In this document: piece by piece, positions 26,506 to 38,040 of the stretch
Layout: every line of letters starts with the position of its first letter
How positions within the stretch are numbered: the stretch's first letter is position 1
From: Blastomussa wellsi
Taxonomy: Eukaryota > Cnidaria > Anthozoa > Scleractinia > Plerogyridae
Direction of reading: 5' to 3'
DNA: 64,000 nucleotides
Assembly: GCA_947652115.1 (NCBI GenBank)
Contig: OX393564.1
Span: forward strand, 3,669,098-3,733,097
The notes under the pieces: generated by a model
Databases searched by the model: none
What the model saw: the letters and a program-made list of their open reading frames with translations, nothing else
Told to the model about the DNA's origin: nothing
Program-made: the position numbers and the translations under genes

Positions 26506-27343
26506 TAACTGACTTCGACAAGTTAAGAATCTAATTATACCCGGCTCTTACTATAGGTTTAGTACCTGACATAGTAATTAATATTTAACTGGGCTACTAA
26601 TTATAAACTTCGCCACTGAAAAACTCTCTGGCAACCAGATATGGTTATATCTGTTTTGGAGTGAAATGTGACTCGCCCTCACATGCACAATATCCAACGT
26701 CGATGCCCTAATTCCCTCAACGAGACGCGTTTAATCACTGCAGCTGTATTCAAAGTTGTTAAGTGTTTGACATCTTGAGAGGGGATTGGGTATTGAATTT
26801 TAGATTATGTCTATTTTTTCGTATTTTCACCGTAAAAGAAGCAAAGCGAACAGTTATCTAGTAATTTCTTATTCCAACTAAATACTGAATGGCAAAGGGA
26901 ATTAAAAGAGACGCAACAAAATGATCTAAAACACTGTACCTAAATGAAGAATAAGAAATTCTTAAGCCTTGTCTACTGCCTGCCTAATTTCCTAGCCACT
27001 TCCCGTGTATCGCCTGAGTTTGGTCATATTTGGGTACGATAAAAACGAAATTATTATAATATTTTTTTGAATTTCCTGAAAAATCCATGGCTCATAATTT
27101 TGTTTTATTATTATATTTATGGAAAAGGTAACAAAAAGGTACGATTATATGTAGGTACCATTATTACATTTTTTCTTTCAAGGGATTGGATTCGAGCATT
27201 CGACCCACATAAATAGCACTTGGCTAACTGTGGGTGCATGCATGATTGTACTGTTAAATTAATTCATTAATAATAAATGATGATGATGATAAGTGTGGCA
27301 GAAGGCTTCGGAGGTGAAGAACTTTCTTGAGGCTTCTGAGGTT

Positions 27344-30300
27344 TTAATCATTAGCCGAAGGAGAACCTGTAACAAGTGAACATAATAAGAAGATTTAAAA
27401 ATCAATTGTTTAATTTTATTTAGTACAATTTGTAGATGTGAATATAAGGATTGGATGTTTTGATTGGTCGACAAGCTCAGCTTACTGGTATTTGGAGGCT
27501 TCACGCTTCCATGCCACGCCACAAATACAATGTACCGGAAGTGATGTAAGCCTGGCAGCAAGTCGAGGCTCTAGGTATTGGCACCATCTGTCTTGACGTG
27601 GTTAGCATGTAATCATGTTGGGCACAGTCATGGTTGAGTTCTCTCGATGTTTACTGATGTTCATCTCTACGATCTAATATCCACCAAAGAACTGTAATAT
27701 GGCCACGCTTGCAAAAAATATGTGACCTCCGAAATCGCGAAATAAGCATGTCGCAAAAATTTCATGTAACAAGGTATCAAAATTCAAATATCAATGGAAC
27801 CGAGGCTTTTTAGATAAACTTCTATATTTTGTTTTGTTTTCCTTTTTGTCGGCATCAAGTCTCTTGTTTGAATTAACAGACAAAGAAACATGTCAAAATT
27901 ATCATTTTTTGCCGGAAAGCCTCGGCGATCATTGATAACGGTCAAAATACCAATTTTGAACAATCGATTTTTGTAGGGAGTGTTCAGTTCACTTGTAGCG
28001 TTCTGGCTGACAAATGTTAAGCAATTGTGAAGACCTTAATAAGAGGGCGAAAATATGAATTTGCTGGCAAAGATAAAATTTCTTTCAAATAATTCTTAGT
28101 TGTTAATTAATTCGTTCCTTTGACGACTGTTAATGAATTAGAGCGATTTTGCTCGTTGCCCTTGATCTTCAAACTTTTGCTCCGTGACCTCAGCAAGTTC
28201 TTTTTATAAGTAGTTAGCTTAATTGGTGAAACTTTTTTACTGGAGTTAATAAGATGCGCAATTGCTTATATTATTCACACTTACCATACAACGAGTTAAT
28301 CGCGTCAATATCGTCTTGGTCCAGGACTGGTTTGCCATTCCTAGCTAACGGCCACATAACTGAACTCTTAACGTTCGAATGTTTCAGACCCAAGGCATGG
28401 CCAATTTCATGAACAGCTGTATAGAGAAGTCCGCGAGACTGCCAGCTGTTCCACCACCAACCTTTGACTACTCCACCAAACTCGGTGAAGTACTCATCAT
28501 CGTCGAAATGTATGAGTCCTTCAGTTGGGTAATACGCGTGCGCTACCACTCCTCCGGGCCCATCAAAAGGATAAGGACATTGCTTCTCTCCTGGAACGCC
28601 TCTGTGCCTTCTTTTACCAAAACTGAAAATAATCATCAATGAGAAATGCTGGCTTAAAAGCTTGAGGTGTTTTAAAGAGTGAGGTATATAATTAAAGTAC
28701 ACCTCTGTCGGTGGATTGTGGTATTGTATATACCTGAGTTTGCTTTCATATATTTTTAATGTGGATATGTGGAGGTGGATTCATCAGGAGTTGGGGACGT
28801 AACTACCTAACTTGCCAACAAACTAACGTGCTGACAAGCCAGTAACTAATTATCTAAACCCAATTATCTAAAAGATAAACCCAAGCTTTTTCTCTTTTGA
28901 AAAGTTTACTCATACACCAATAATTGCAAAAACCCTTTTTGGTATTTTGAAAGAAATTCCCTTCGCAAGATTTATCGACCACTCACTTCGCAATTCAAAG
29001 AGAACAGACCACGATATCAATGTTGGCCCTGATTTCAAGATTTATCAAGATTTATCAAGAGACGTCTTTTCTCTCAAACATTTGTCAGGCCTCAACTGTG
29101 CAGACACTTTTCAAAGACTTTGGAACTAAACACGAGAGACAGTCTTTCGTTTCATTTCCAAACATCGAGGAGAGAGTTGAAAATACGACGCGCAGTGGAG
29201 TATTTTTTGACGAACTTCGAGTTGGAAATGTGATGAAACACTGTCTCGAGTGTTTGAGATATTACTTCTGCTGCACTATTAATTAGTGAATATTCTAGCT
29301 AGTCAATGGATATTACAACTAAAACTACGGAGAAAACAAAGAAATGCTATGCTAATTTAGATCAGATTTCCAAACCCCGGTCACGTTTCTCCTTGTTTTG
29401 ATAACCTGTACTACTCTTCGGGTGAAAACGTAAAATTTTCATTGGGTACATTGGATAAACCACGACAACACAAGCAATAATACTCTGTAACATAAATAAA
29501 GACCACTGAAATATTGATGTACATCTTTTTAATATAAGCATTAATCAATATATATCGTAAACAAATATAAGCATTCCTTGTTGGGAAATGTAAAAAATGC
29601 AAAGAGCCTTGGTAAATGAATTAATATGGTATGAAAATGTATATATTAAGAAATGGCCTGACCTGATTCTTATGTCCGTTTTGTTGTAGTTATAAGTTCT
29701 TTTAAACTTTAACCTTGGTGCCACGTCACTCCAGTATTTAAATGCCCTGGCGGCGATTCGTGACTGATCTGCTTTTTTCATATCAGCCCCATAAGACAAA
29801 TAATAAGTAAGATTTGTTTTGCTCCATTGGCCAAATGTTGCATATCGTTTCAGACGCATTCCATCGATGGTCACATCAGGGTCACCACAGCGGGGTTTAT
29901 TCATCTCCTGCAGGGTGTCATCGTCCAGTTCTCCGGTAACAGACAGACCAAAAAACTTCTGATAGTTCTCTATTGCTTTTGTAATGTTTTGCTTGCCAGA
30001 GTTGTCGGGTGACAGGTAGTGATATTGCTGTAAGTAATGCTATTTAAAGGAGCTGAATTAAAAACAGGCTCTAACTGAACAATGAGCAATAAATCATATA
30101 CAGGTGATCATCACAATTATTTTGAATTATATTGAAACTTAAAGCCTTGCTGCCTTCAAGGCCGTTGAATTATCATTCCAGCACTGCCCGCTCCTTCTCC
30201 GATAGATGGGAAACTGCCAGTTAACTTTTGGATAGGTGCGAACGGTTCTTAAAAAGCCCTGTCCCTATTAAAGAATAAAGAAAATGGAATTCAGTGACAC

Positions 30301-31693
30301 CCTATTTTAAAGACCAAACTCGAAAAATGACACCCCATTCAACGGTACAACGGTACATAGGTACAATCTAGGGCCTCTTCATATGAGCCCTGTAACCAAG
30401 CTGGTTCTGTTGCCGGGACGAATTTTATAATCTGTGCATATGGGAAATTTCAGTCTCAGTCAACTGGGATGAAATTCAACCGGAAACAAAACCAAAATGG
30501 CGCGACATAAAGTTGTATTTTCGCGACTATCGTAGCTATATCGACTCTTGTGACTTCAAAATAAAGCTAAAAATTCTTTAAATTCTGAAGAACAAATACA
30601 AAAAGGGAAAATTATGCCATTTTTGCCGCTCTGTTTTTGTCAAAAAAGTTTCCCCTCGGTAACCGGGCTGGAGTGTTCAATTTTCATCTCGATCGGTTGC
30701 TGATAAGCGGGCTGACCCAACTTCTCATATGAACACATCGAAACTTTTACAAAGGAAATAGGGATGAGGCGAGATCTCGGTAACCGGGGCAGTCCGGTCA
30801 ACCGGGCTCACATGAAGAGGCCCTTAGTCACCCTATCTGAGGATCACACCTCAAACGGTGCCAAAAGGGACAAGAATGACCGATAATCTAAAAAAAACAT
30901 GCCTTCTAACGCGGCACCTACCTATAAACTACTTACATATTTGACAGCTCGCTTAACCGACAACCACAACTGGGTCAGTGCAATATTTTATTGACTGATG
31001 ATGGGAAAATCTCAAGACAATTTCAACATCAATATTTGGAATAAATTATCACCGATACACTTTCAACCCATGTGCTGAAGAAAAGACTGTGTGGTTCAAA
31101 GATTTCCTTTGAAGTAAGTTAAGTAACAAGTACGTTCAAGCTGCATTTTGATCATAAGTACTGTAATATTAAATTTAAAACAAACTATCGAAGATATTTA
31201 AGTCTCTATCGTCTCGACTCGCGAACACAAACGTTGAATTCGTTACAAATAAATCTATGCCATTTGTCGAAAAAATTCTTTAAAGAAATTCTTGTAATTA
31301 CTTTGAGTTCAGCAGCTGCACCAAATGATAGGAAAAACGCAGTTACGCTAAGATATCGGGTTAACTACTCGACGAGACTCTATTTTTATGCCACTCGGCT
31401 TAGCTTGAATTTAGCGTGGTTAGATTTACCTTTTTGGAAGTGATAGCCTGTTATTAATTACCCCCTTATAACTGAATACCAATCATTTCTTTCCTCACAT
31501 ATAGTGCCATTTCGTTTTAAATTCTCTTCAATAAAGTTACTGAGAGTGTATCGTTGGTAATCAATGTTGTGATCCCAAATCTGTTATTGTGCAAACTTAC
31601 CAAGGCAAATTCTGTGTCGTCGTCATCGTCATCGGCCTCACATACAGCGTCAGTTACAAAAAGTATCGAGACAAACACCGTGAAAAGAAACAT
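27344..31693 (-). CDS. Gene D: minimal secreted matrix metalloproteinase
   Basis: This MMP is read on the minus strand. Exons are 31693-31601 (signal peptide, then a run of Asp ending in EFAL), 30039-29663 (propeptide with PRCGDPD, Cys82) and 28622-28285 (catalytic half with HEIGHALGLKH from residue 228 and Met-turn VMWP). A tentative last exon at 27366-27344 follows a good acceptor (TTACAG), restores phase 1 and adds GSPSAND before TAA, giving 276 residues. That last exon is a guess from splice signal and frame only. The second exon uses a weak acceptor (AAATAG) but keeps the family's 377-base length. Exon 3 is three bases longer than in A-C, in the Trp-rich loop before the zinc site. It is more diverged from A and B than C is. 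Confidence 0.83.
29126..29264. repeat. Dispersed inverted repeat, copy in intron 2 of gene D
   Basis: Left arm AAACACGAGAGACAGTCTTT and right arm GATGAAACACTGTCTCGAGT match the family described at 9190-9281. The flanking sequence after it (ACTACGGAGAAAACAAAGAAAT) also matches that after the copy at 51.75 kb, so the repeat unit extends beyond the inverted arms. Confidence 0.6.
30371..30823. mobile_element. Inverted-repeat element between gene D exons (GGGCCTCTTCAT ends)
   Basis: About 453 bases with ends GGGCCTCTTCATATGAGCCC and, in reverse complement, GGGCCTCTTCATGTGAGCCC. Flanking triplets are CTA and TTA. Noncoding; in intron 1 of gene D. Confidence 0.75.
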
Positions 31694-31793
31694 GATCAAC
31701 GTTTGCTACTTATCATTAGAATATCCTAAATGAAAGACGTTTTTGTATGCAATCACATTTTAAATGAATTTTTGATATTGCATATATTGTCTA

Positions 31794-32279
31794 TGGCCCC
31801 ATTTACCGAGTTACCCTGGGCGAGCTAACTTTTCACTAAAACGTTGAAAAATACTACCAACCGTTTACATGATTCTCGGGGGGCGAGACAACTCGGGCAG
31901 GCGAGTTGTCTCGTCTCGGCAGGTAGGGTAACCCTGGCAGGCGGGACAACTTTTTCTCATATAAACACTTTGGCTCACCTACCCGGGACAACTCTGAACG
32001 TGCCGAGTGTCACGTACAGTCCGAATTTCAGGTTTTAAGTAAAAAAATACACTAAAGAAATAGAATTTAACCCAGCAAAGCCTCCAGTGATATAATAAGC
32101 GAAAGAAATTAAAAGAAAGAAGGATAACTGGTGAGTTGAATATTAAAACACTTTATGAATAATCAAACAGTGTCAACTTTAACTCGGCAGACAGGGACAA
32201 ATTTTTTCATATAAACGCTCGGTAGAGTTGTCTTGGGAGGGAGGGTTGTCTCGGGTACCCGAGACCATATAACTGAGGC
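31794..32279. mobile_element. Possible inverted-repeat element upstream of gene D
   Basis: Ends are GGCCCCATTTA and the reverse complement GGCCTCAGTTA, flanked by TAT on both sides. The interior repeats CGGGACAACT-type motifs. The ends are imperfect, so this is tentative. Confidence 0.45.
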
Positions 32280-32469
32280 CTATCTCAGCTCTTGTAACAA
32301 ACAAGAACCAATGGCCAAATATGGCCTAATAAGGACTGGATATAGCAACAATGGTATTGCTCGTTCAGTGGTAAGCTTCAGAATTTGCTCTTTATGATTG
32401 TCTGTGCAGGATAAATAACAACGGTAAAGAAACTTGAAATAATTAATAAATCGGCTGTATGGCTTTCCA

Positions 32470-32476
32470 GAAGAAG

Positions 32477-32522
<46 letters not shown>

Positions 32523-32650
32523 TATAAAAATATAATTTGGTTTTATCAACTGGGTTGATAATGTGAATTGGCCACCGTAAAGAGATTCAAGAGCTGACGT
32601 TTCGAGCGTTAGCCCTTCGTCGGAGCGAAGAAGAGAGCGAAGAAGAAGAG
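32470..32650 (-). mobile_element. Penelope-like element end with hammerhead-like motif
   Basis: Reverse-oriented terminal fragment sharing TTATCAACTGGGTTGATAAT and GTGAATTGGCCACCGTAAAG with the end of the Penelope-like copy at 48.7 kb. It also carries TGTGGTGCTGCGTCGGTGG, shared with the fragment at 35.7 kb. No coding sequence. Confidence 0.65.
32584..32632 (-). ncRNA. Hammerhead ribozyme motif (best-preserved copy)
   Basis: On the minus strand: CGCT, core CCGACGAA, stem II GGGC-TAAC-GCTC, GAAAC, GTC, AGC, TCTT, GAATC. All core positions fit a hammerhead except that the usual CUGANGA starts CC. GTC is the expected cleavage triplet, and stem III would be only ACGT. Better preserved than the copy at 48727. 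Confidence 0.62.
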
Positions 32651-33579
32651 TTTTCTATGCATCAGGCCAGGCGAACGACATGTCGTCGCTTCACTAGATT
32701 TAGGCATATTAATATTAGGCTTAAGATTAAAGGAGCAGTGTCACGGCATTTGAAGGAAATCTAAGAGTAAGAGTTTTCTAATGCCGAAAAACACCAACGG
32801 GATAATAAAATGCTGAAATTATACAAGGATTGTTTCGAATGACAACGATATAGACCGCTTACAAACGACAAACTTGTAAAAACTGGGTCAAGATGAGTTT
32901 CCGTGACGTAGCTCCTTTAACTGAAGTGCTCGATCATTATTTCGTTGATACGAAAAGCACGATACTGATACAGTCACAGTCCGTAATTAAAGTGAATAAC
33001 AAGTGGAATAAATTTCAAAGCTAACATTATATTAATGCTTAGTTGACTGTGAAATGTTGCCGCGTTAAATGAAATCTAGACAATGTACGTTCTCACAAAT
33101 TTGCAAAGCAAACGTTCGGGCGGTAGCGAATGGATACCCCAAAAGCGCAGGACAAGTGCTTTTGTGCATTCATTAGCATTGAGAGAGTCGTACGATGAAA
33201 TTTTAACCAAAACCTTTAACAACAACAAAATGGTGGCCAAGATTGAGTTCGGCACAGCGCCTTTTCATTGACAATTGGAGAAGTTTCTCAGTTGTGTTTT
33301 TAAACCAGGAAATATATTTTGGAAAGGCTTTACGGAGTGCAACCTTGTTTTCTGTCAACTTTTGTGTGTGGTACCAGTCTGCAGTTTGTGTTTATAGTTT
33401 CATTTTGGTTGATTAGTTCTCTTCCAGATTCCTACGTTAAAGCTGACAGGATTATCGTCCGCGGTCCTCTGCAGTTTTCACTTCTACTTTATATTACTTT
33501 GCATTTCAACGAAATCACCTGTTCAACTCGATTCTGTGCTTTTTTGCAGAACGTGATGAATTCTTAGGATTTAACCGCC

Positions 33580-33643
33580 AACCGGCTAGCTCAGTTGGTA
33601 GAGCGCCGGACTACCGTGCGGGAGGTCTCGGGTTCAAGTCCCA

Positions 33644-33674
<31 letters not shown>

Positions 33675-34030
33675 TTGAGGAGAACGTGCTGCCTTTGTAA
33701 CTAAAATCTGCAAATGGTTAGATGTTCTAGTCTTCTCGGATAAGGACGATAAACCGTAGGTCCCGTCTCTTGCATCTTCAATGTTACAGGTCAGCAGGGG
33801 ACGTTAAAGAACCCACGCACTTTTCGCAAAGAGTAGGGCGTGGAGTTCCCGGTGTTGTGGTCTGCTCTGCTGGTTGGGTTCGGGTGAGAGCATGAGTGGA
33901 CTGATAGCGGCTGCCATGGGCGCCTTTACATGCTGACGTCCGATCTCACCCTGATTAGATATGTAAATTGGCCCTGAAAAGCCCCATATGGGAGTGGTCA
34001 ATCAAGTTCAAAGTTCAAAGTTCAAAATTA
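33580..34030 (+). mobile_element. tRNA-derived SINE of a second family
   Basis: The first 73 bases resemble a tRNA: A box (TAGCTCAGTTGG) and B box (GGGTTCAAGTCCC) near 33589-33643. About 330 bases of unrelated body follow, then a 3' tail of GTTCAAA repeats at about 34007-34026. The composite structure marks it as a SINE with its own RNA polymerase III promoter rather than a tRNA gene. Confidence 0.82.
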
Positions 34031-34922
34031 ACTGAACCATTGCTTGCATTTTCCCCAGAGAAAGTTCTGACCACTGTTCAAGTACTGAATGCATCAAGTC
34101 AGTAAGATCTTTAGGTTCTCCCTCGTAGGCGAGACAAAAGAGCCCAAGGTTTAACTTTACAAAATAGGTGCCGCCGCCTTCCCTTCCCTCACCCCGACCG
34201 TTCTTGCTCGCGATGTCATATTTGATTACTGTCAATTCTGTGAGATTAGTGTTTCTTGATAATTTCGCATCCGCCATTCTTAAAAAAGAAGAAAAGCTAT
34301 TCAAATAAAGTGCCAAAAGAGCGATGTTTAGCATTGTAAGGTTCTGCTTATTGATAGAAATTGACGTCGTTCTTGCATCACCGGTGTTGATCATTAGACC
34401 TCTTATCGACCTGAAAGACAATATACAAAGACACACACATCATTGAATGTTAACTTTAAAACTATTACTATAACTAAGGAATATCTAGCGTTTACTGCCA
34501 TGCATTTATTATACCTCGGACGTTTTACCATTTTGGATATCAGACAAAAGTTACAATGAAATAATTTTATCCCTACTTGAAGGAATTTTTACTTTTATGG
34601 AATTGGAAAAATAAATAATTAATACATTGTTGGACCACCACCGGCAAATAAAAAATGAAAATAGGTCACAAAAGGAGAAGGAATTAAGGAGGCATCGGAC
34701 TTTTTTATTTTAAAAGGAGGGGAAATCCCCGTTCTGGGAAATCCAAAAAAGAAGAAAAATCAGGAATCGCTGCTCACGGTCACTATGTTTTGGATATCAG
34801 AGCTAGCTACTTCCCGCCTAGAAAGGAGCCATTTTTAAGTGGCCAATAACTGATAAGGGCTGGTTATGAGCTGAAAAGTAAATTGTAGCGAATTAGAGCT
34901 GGATTTAGCACGTGTTACACAC

Positions 34923-35139
34923 CGTATATAGACCTGATCCCTGCAATGTCGTCTTGATGCAATTTGGGTGTACCTCTGCTAGCCGTAGGCCACATCACTG
35001 TGCCTTTGACATTGGAGTGCTTAAGCCCCAATGCATGGCCAACCTCATGGGCAGCAATATAAATCAAGCTCTGTGATCCGTTCCACCACGTGCCCGTCTC
35101 TGTAAAGTACTCATCGTCATCGAAATCGAGTCGGCCATC
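34923..35139 (-). pseudogene. Gene E: truncated matrix metalloproteinase fragment
   Basis: This minus-strand fragment corresponds to the last two thirds of the catalytic exon of genes A-D. It runs from DGRLDFDDDEYF through the zinc site HEVGHALGLKH and Met-turn VMWP to SIYG. The N-terminal third of that exon (the SFGKR to HAY part) is missing, and I found no signal-peptide, propeptide or cysteine-switch exon in the 2.9 kb upstream on this strand. The Trp-rich loop is also shorter. The frame itself is open and the zinc ligands are intact, so the decay is by deletion rather than by stops. A possible donor (G|GTGTGT) follows SIYG. It is most likely a pseudogene relic of the A-D class. Confidence 0.82.
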
Positions 35140-35554
35140 TTGTTCAAGGATCATTGTAAAATAATAAAAAGTGTATTAAAGCCTTTAGGCAACTAAGAGG
35201 GCACTTTAGGCCCAACACTAAGTCAATTTCTCACTTTTCAAACTGCAGCCATAAAAAAAACAGCTTCCGGCTGTTTTGAAGCACGATTAAGCTATCCAGG
35301 ATCCGTGTTAATTTCAGTTTAGACTGGGATTAATTCTTAAGTAATTCCGCAAAAGGATATGGCAAATATCGTTTAATTTCATGGCCAGTTGCCCAACTAT
35401 CTAGCACCTACTACACAAGCATGTAATTTTACGGTTTTTGCCTGTATCTAAGCCTATATATATGAAATATAAGGACAAGCTTTATCATCCTTACTTTTGC
35501 AGCAGATTATACTAAAACTAATTACTAATTAGTGGTAAGTTAGATAATTTGGTA

Positions 35555-35589
35555 TTATCAAATAGGTTGATAATGTGAATACAGATTCC

Positions 35590-35621
<32 letters not shown>

Positions 35622-35738
35622 GGAGCGATTCGGCGAAGGGCTAACGGCGAAGGGCTCACTCTCGAAACGTCAGCTTTCGAACATCTTTCTGGTGGCCAAT
35701 TCACATTATTAACCCAGTTGATAAAATCAAATTATCTT
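35555..35738. mobile_element. Two Penelope-like ends in inverted arrangement
   Basis: 35562-35631 reads as the element end on the minus strand and 35622-35735 as the end on the plus strand, so two termini face each other. The hammerhead-like cores are both damaged: the minus copy has AAAA for GAAA, and the plus copy has an internal duplication of GGCGAAGGGCT in stem II. Confidence 0.6.
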
Positions 35739-36149
35739 GCTATACTTCCACCGACGCAGCACCACATTTTCTTTAGAAACTTATCCCCTCTAGTGGTAAG
35801 TAAGTTTGGCATATTTTCATTATGTTTCTTTTCAAAACAATGGTATGATGCGAAAAAAAAATCAGTTGAAACTCACTGGGGCATGATTCTGTCTGTAACC
35901 CGAGTACACTTCTATCTAATTTTCTTACTGAAACAAATTTTCGAAAGAAAAAATAAAAGTAAGACAAAGAGTAAATACTTAAACAGATGATAAATGGCGA
36001 ATGAAGCGTCAAATAAAATGTAAACCAGAAAAGTTCTCCTGTCAGACGTAATGGAAGTATTGTTTGTTAAAAAGCAAGGTGGGCAATGTGTTTGAGTGTA
36101 AAGACGGTTTTAACAAACATCGGGAGATAAGACTTAAATCAAAGCGACA

Positions 36150-38040
36150 ATGCGACGGCAATTTTTAATGACAGTCATTCAAAGGCGTTCATCTTTTATT
36201 ATTTCACGAAATAAAACTACACAGGCAGGCTTACAGGAGGTGACTTTCTACACTGAAATGAATCAATTCGAAATCAATAGAAACCGCCTCGAAAATCAGT
36301 GGTGTTGGAACTTGCATGGCGAACCACAAATGTCCAATTAACCGTAGGTAGTCGTTACAAACTTTCAAATAGAAAGTTAAGAAAAGGTGAATCATTGGAC
36401 GTGATGGTGTGTTTGTTTGAGGAATAACAAGGAGTAAAGTATAAAATAACACAGGAACACTGGTCAAAGGCAAAGCAGGTTGTCTAAAGCTAATAAAAAC
36501 GTGAAAGCGTGAAATTTTATACAACTGAATGCAAACAGAGCTGTAGTCAGAGATACCTTAGAATAAAACCTGAGGCCAGAGAAGCTATAATAATTTATGA
36601 AAAACTAATGAAAATGTGAAAGCGTAAAATGTTATACGGCTAATCACATAAATGCAAACAGAACTGAAGTCACATACGCCTTACAAAACAACCTGACACA
36701 AAGACGTATTTAACAATAAATGACCTCGTAATAGGTACCTTTTTGGCTACACAAAGAACACTTCAGTACACGCATGCGTAGACTGTAATTGTTTAGGTGA
36801 ATAGTTTAAGTATTTACGACTTCAATATACAAGGGAAATGATTGAAAATAACTTTTTCTTTAAGACAGCTCATGGAGAAGTTACTTGTCATTGGTCGAGT
36901 TTATTAATTACAATAAAATAAGTTTCAGTTTTCATAATGCTCACTTCTGTTATGAGTTTTCTGATGAAGAATCATGAACATACGAAATAAAACTACGCTT
37001 TCAGGCTTACAGGATTTATATTGTAATGTGGCAATAGAAACCTCATCGAAAACCGAGTTGGAATTGTGTGACGAACCACAAATGTCCAATTGTCTGAACG
37101 TGAGCTCCAATAGAATGTTAATACGGTACGGAAAAGGTGAATCGTTGGACTTAATTATGGTGTGTTTATTTGACGAATAACAAGGTACAATGTATAAAAC
37201 AACACAGGAACATTTTACTATTTTCAAGGTGAACACCGGTAAAGGGTAAAGAAAAAATAATAAAGATGTCCTTACTAAGAGGATATAAATTATATGGAGT
37301 AATCTATTATTTTGTGATTGATAGCAGGGGAAATCTGCCAAGTTCAGATCTACATGTTACTTTTGATGCCTTATTGCTTACTTGTAAATAACGTTAACAG
37401 GATTGGAGGACAAAATTCTTGAACTGATGACTCGAACTGATCAGATTTTACATATGCACTTCACTGTTATATGTCAAAATAAGCGAGATAGTTGCGTAGA
37501 AAATTTTATTAGCAAGGAGTAGGGGTAATTTAATTGCTGATATTTGTGCTGAAAAAGGCGTGAATGGCAATTTATTTTAGCTTATCCAGTGCCAATGAAA
37601 AAATTACCCGTGGAAGAAATAAGCGTTCCTAAATAAGTGTAACTTTGAGCAATTTTCAGTGGGGTTTTTGTCAAAATAAAAATGCAAACAGAACTGTAGT
37701 CATATACACCTTACGGAAAATCCTAACACAAAAGACCTATTTGAGTAGCTGTAACAATAAATGACCTCGTGAGAGGTTCCTTTTTGGCTACACAAAGAAC
37801 ACGTAGATTGTAATTGTTCAGCTGATCTGTTAGTGAACTATGATACCAGCATTCGGATGCATTATGAACTATTTAAGTATTTACGGCTTCAAAATAGAAT
37901 GGAAATGATTGATAACAATTTTTCTCTTTAAGAGAGCTCATGGAAAAGATACTCATCATTCGTCGAGGTTATCCGTATAAAATAAGAGTGTTAATTTTCA
38001 GCATGCTCACTTCTAACCTGCGTTCTTCTGAAGAGGAATA
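36150..38040 (+). repeat. Duplicated upstream region of gene F
   Basis: Sequence at about 36.7-37.0 kb (AATGACCTCG, TTTTTGGCTACACAAAGAACAC, GGAAATGATTGA, TCATGCTCACTTCT-like) recurs at about 37.73-38.03 kb directly before the gene F start. A further repeat (ACGAAATAAAACTAC, CAGGCTTACAGGA, CGAACCACAAATGTCCAATT) links 36.2-36.5 kb with 36.97-37.2 kb. No signal-peptide exon was found in the upstream copies. Confidence 0.65.
37976..37984 (+). promoter_or_regulatory. Candidate TATA box of gene F
   Basis: TATAAAATA lies about 57 bases before the gene F start codon, a spacing like that of the TATA boxes of A, B and G. A related but TATA-poor copy of this promoter region lies 1 kb upstream (about 36.7-37.0 kb). 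Confidence 0.55.

Larger units (their letters stand above)
21600..27340. other. Gene-free region between genes C and D
   Basis: No gene I can support. It contains the inverted-repeat elements at 23368-23731 and 26043-26505 and a CGCCATGTTGGTG palindrome near 25498-25537. The short ORFs here match nothing I know. Confidence 0.55.

Noticed and set aside
27259..27561. A 100-residue minus-strand open frame downstream of gene D
   Set aside because: No domain, and it overlaps the tentative last exon of D in another context.
33586..33658. A tRNA gene candidate
   Set aside because: The tRNA-like part is followed by a SINE body and a GTTCAAA-repeat tail, so it is a SINE head.
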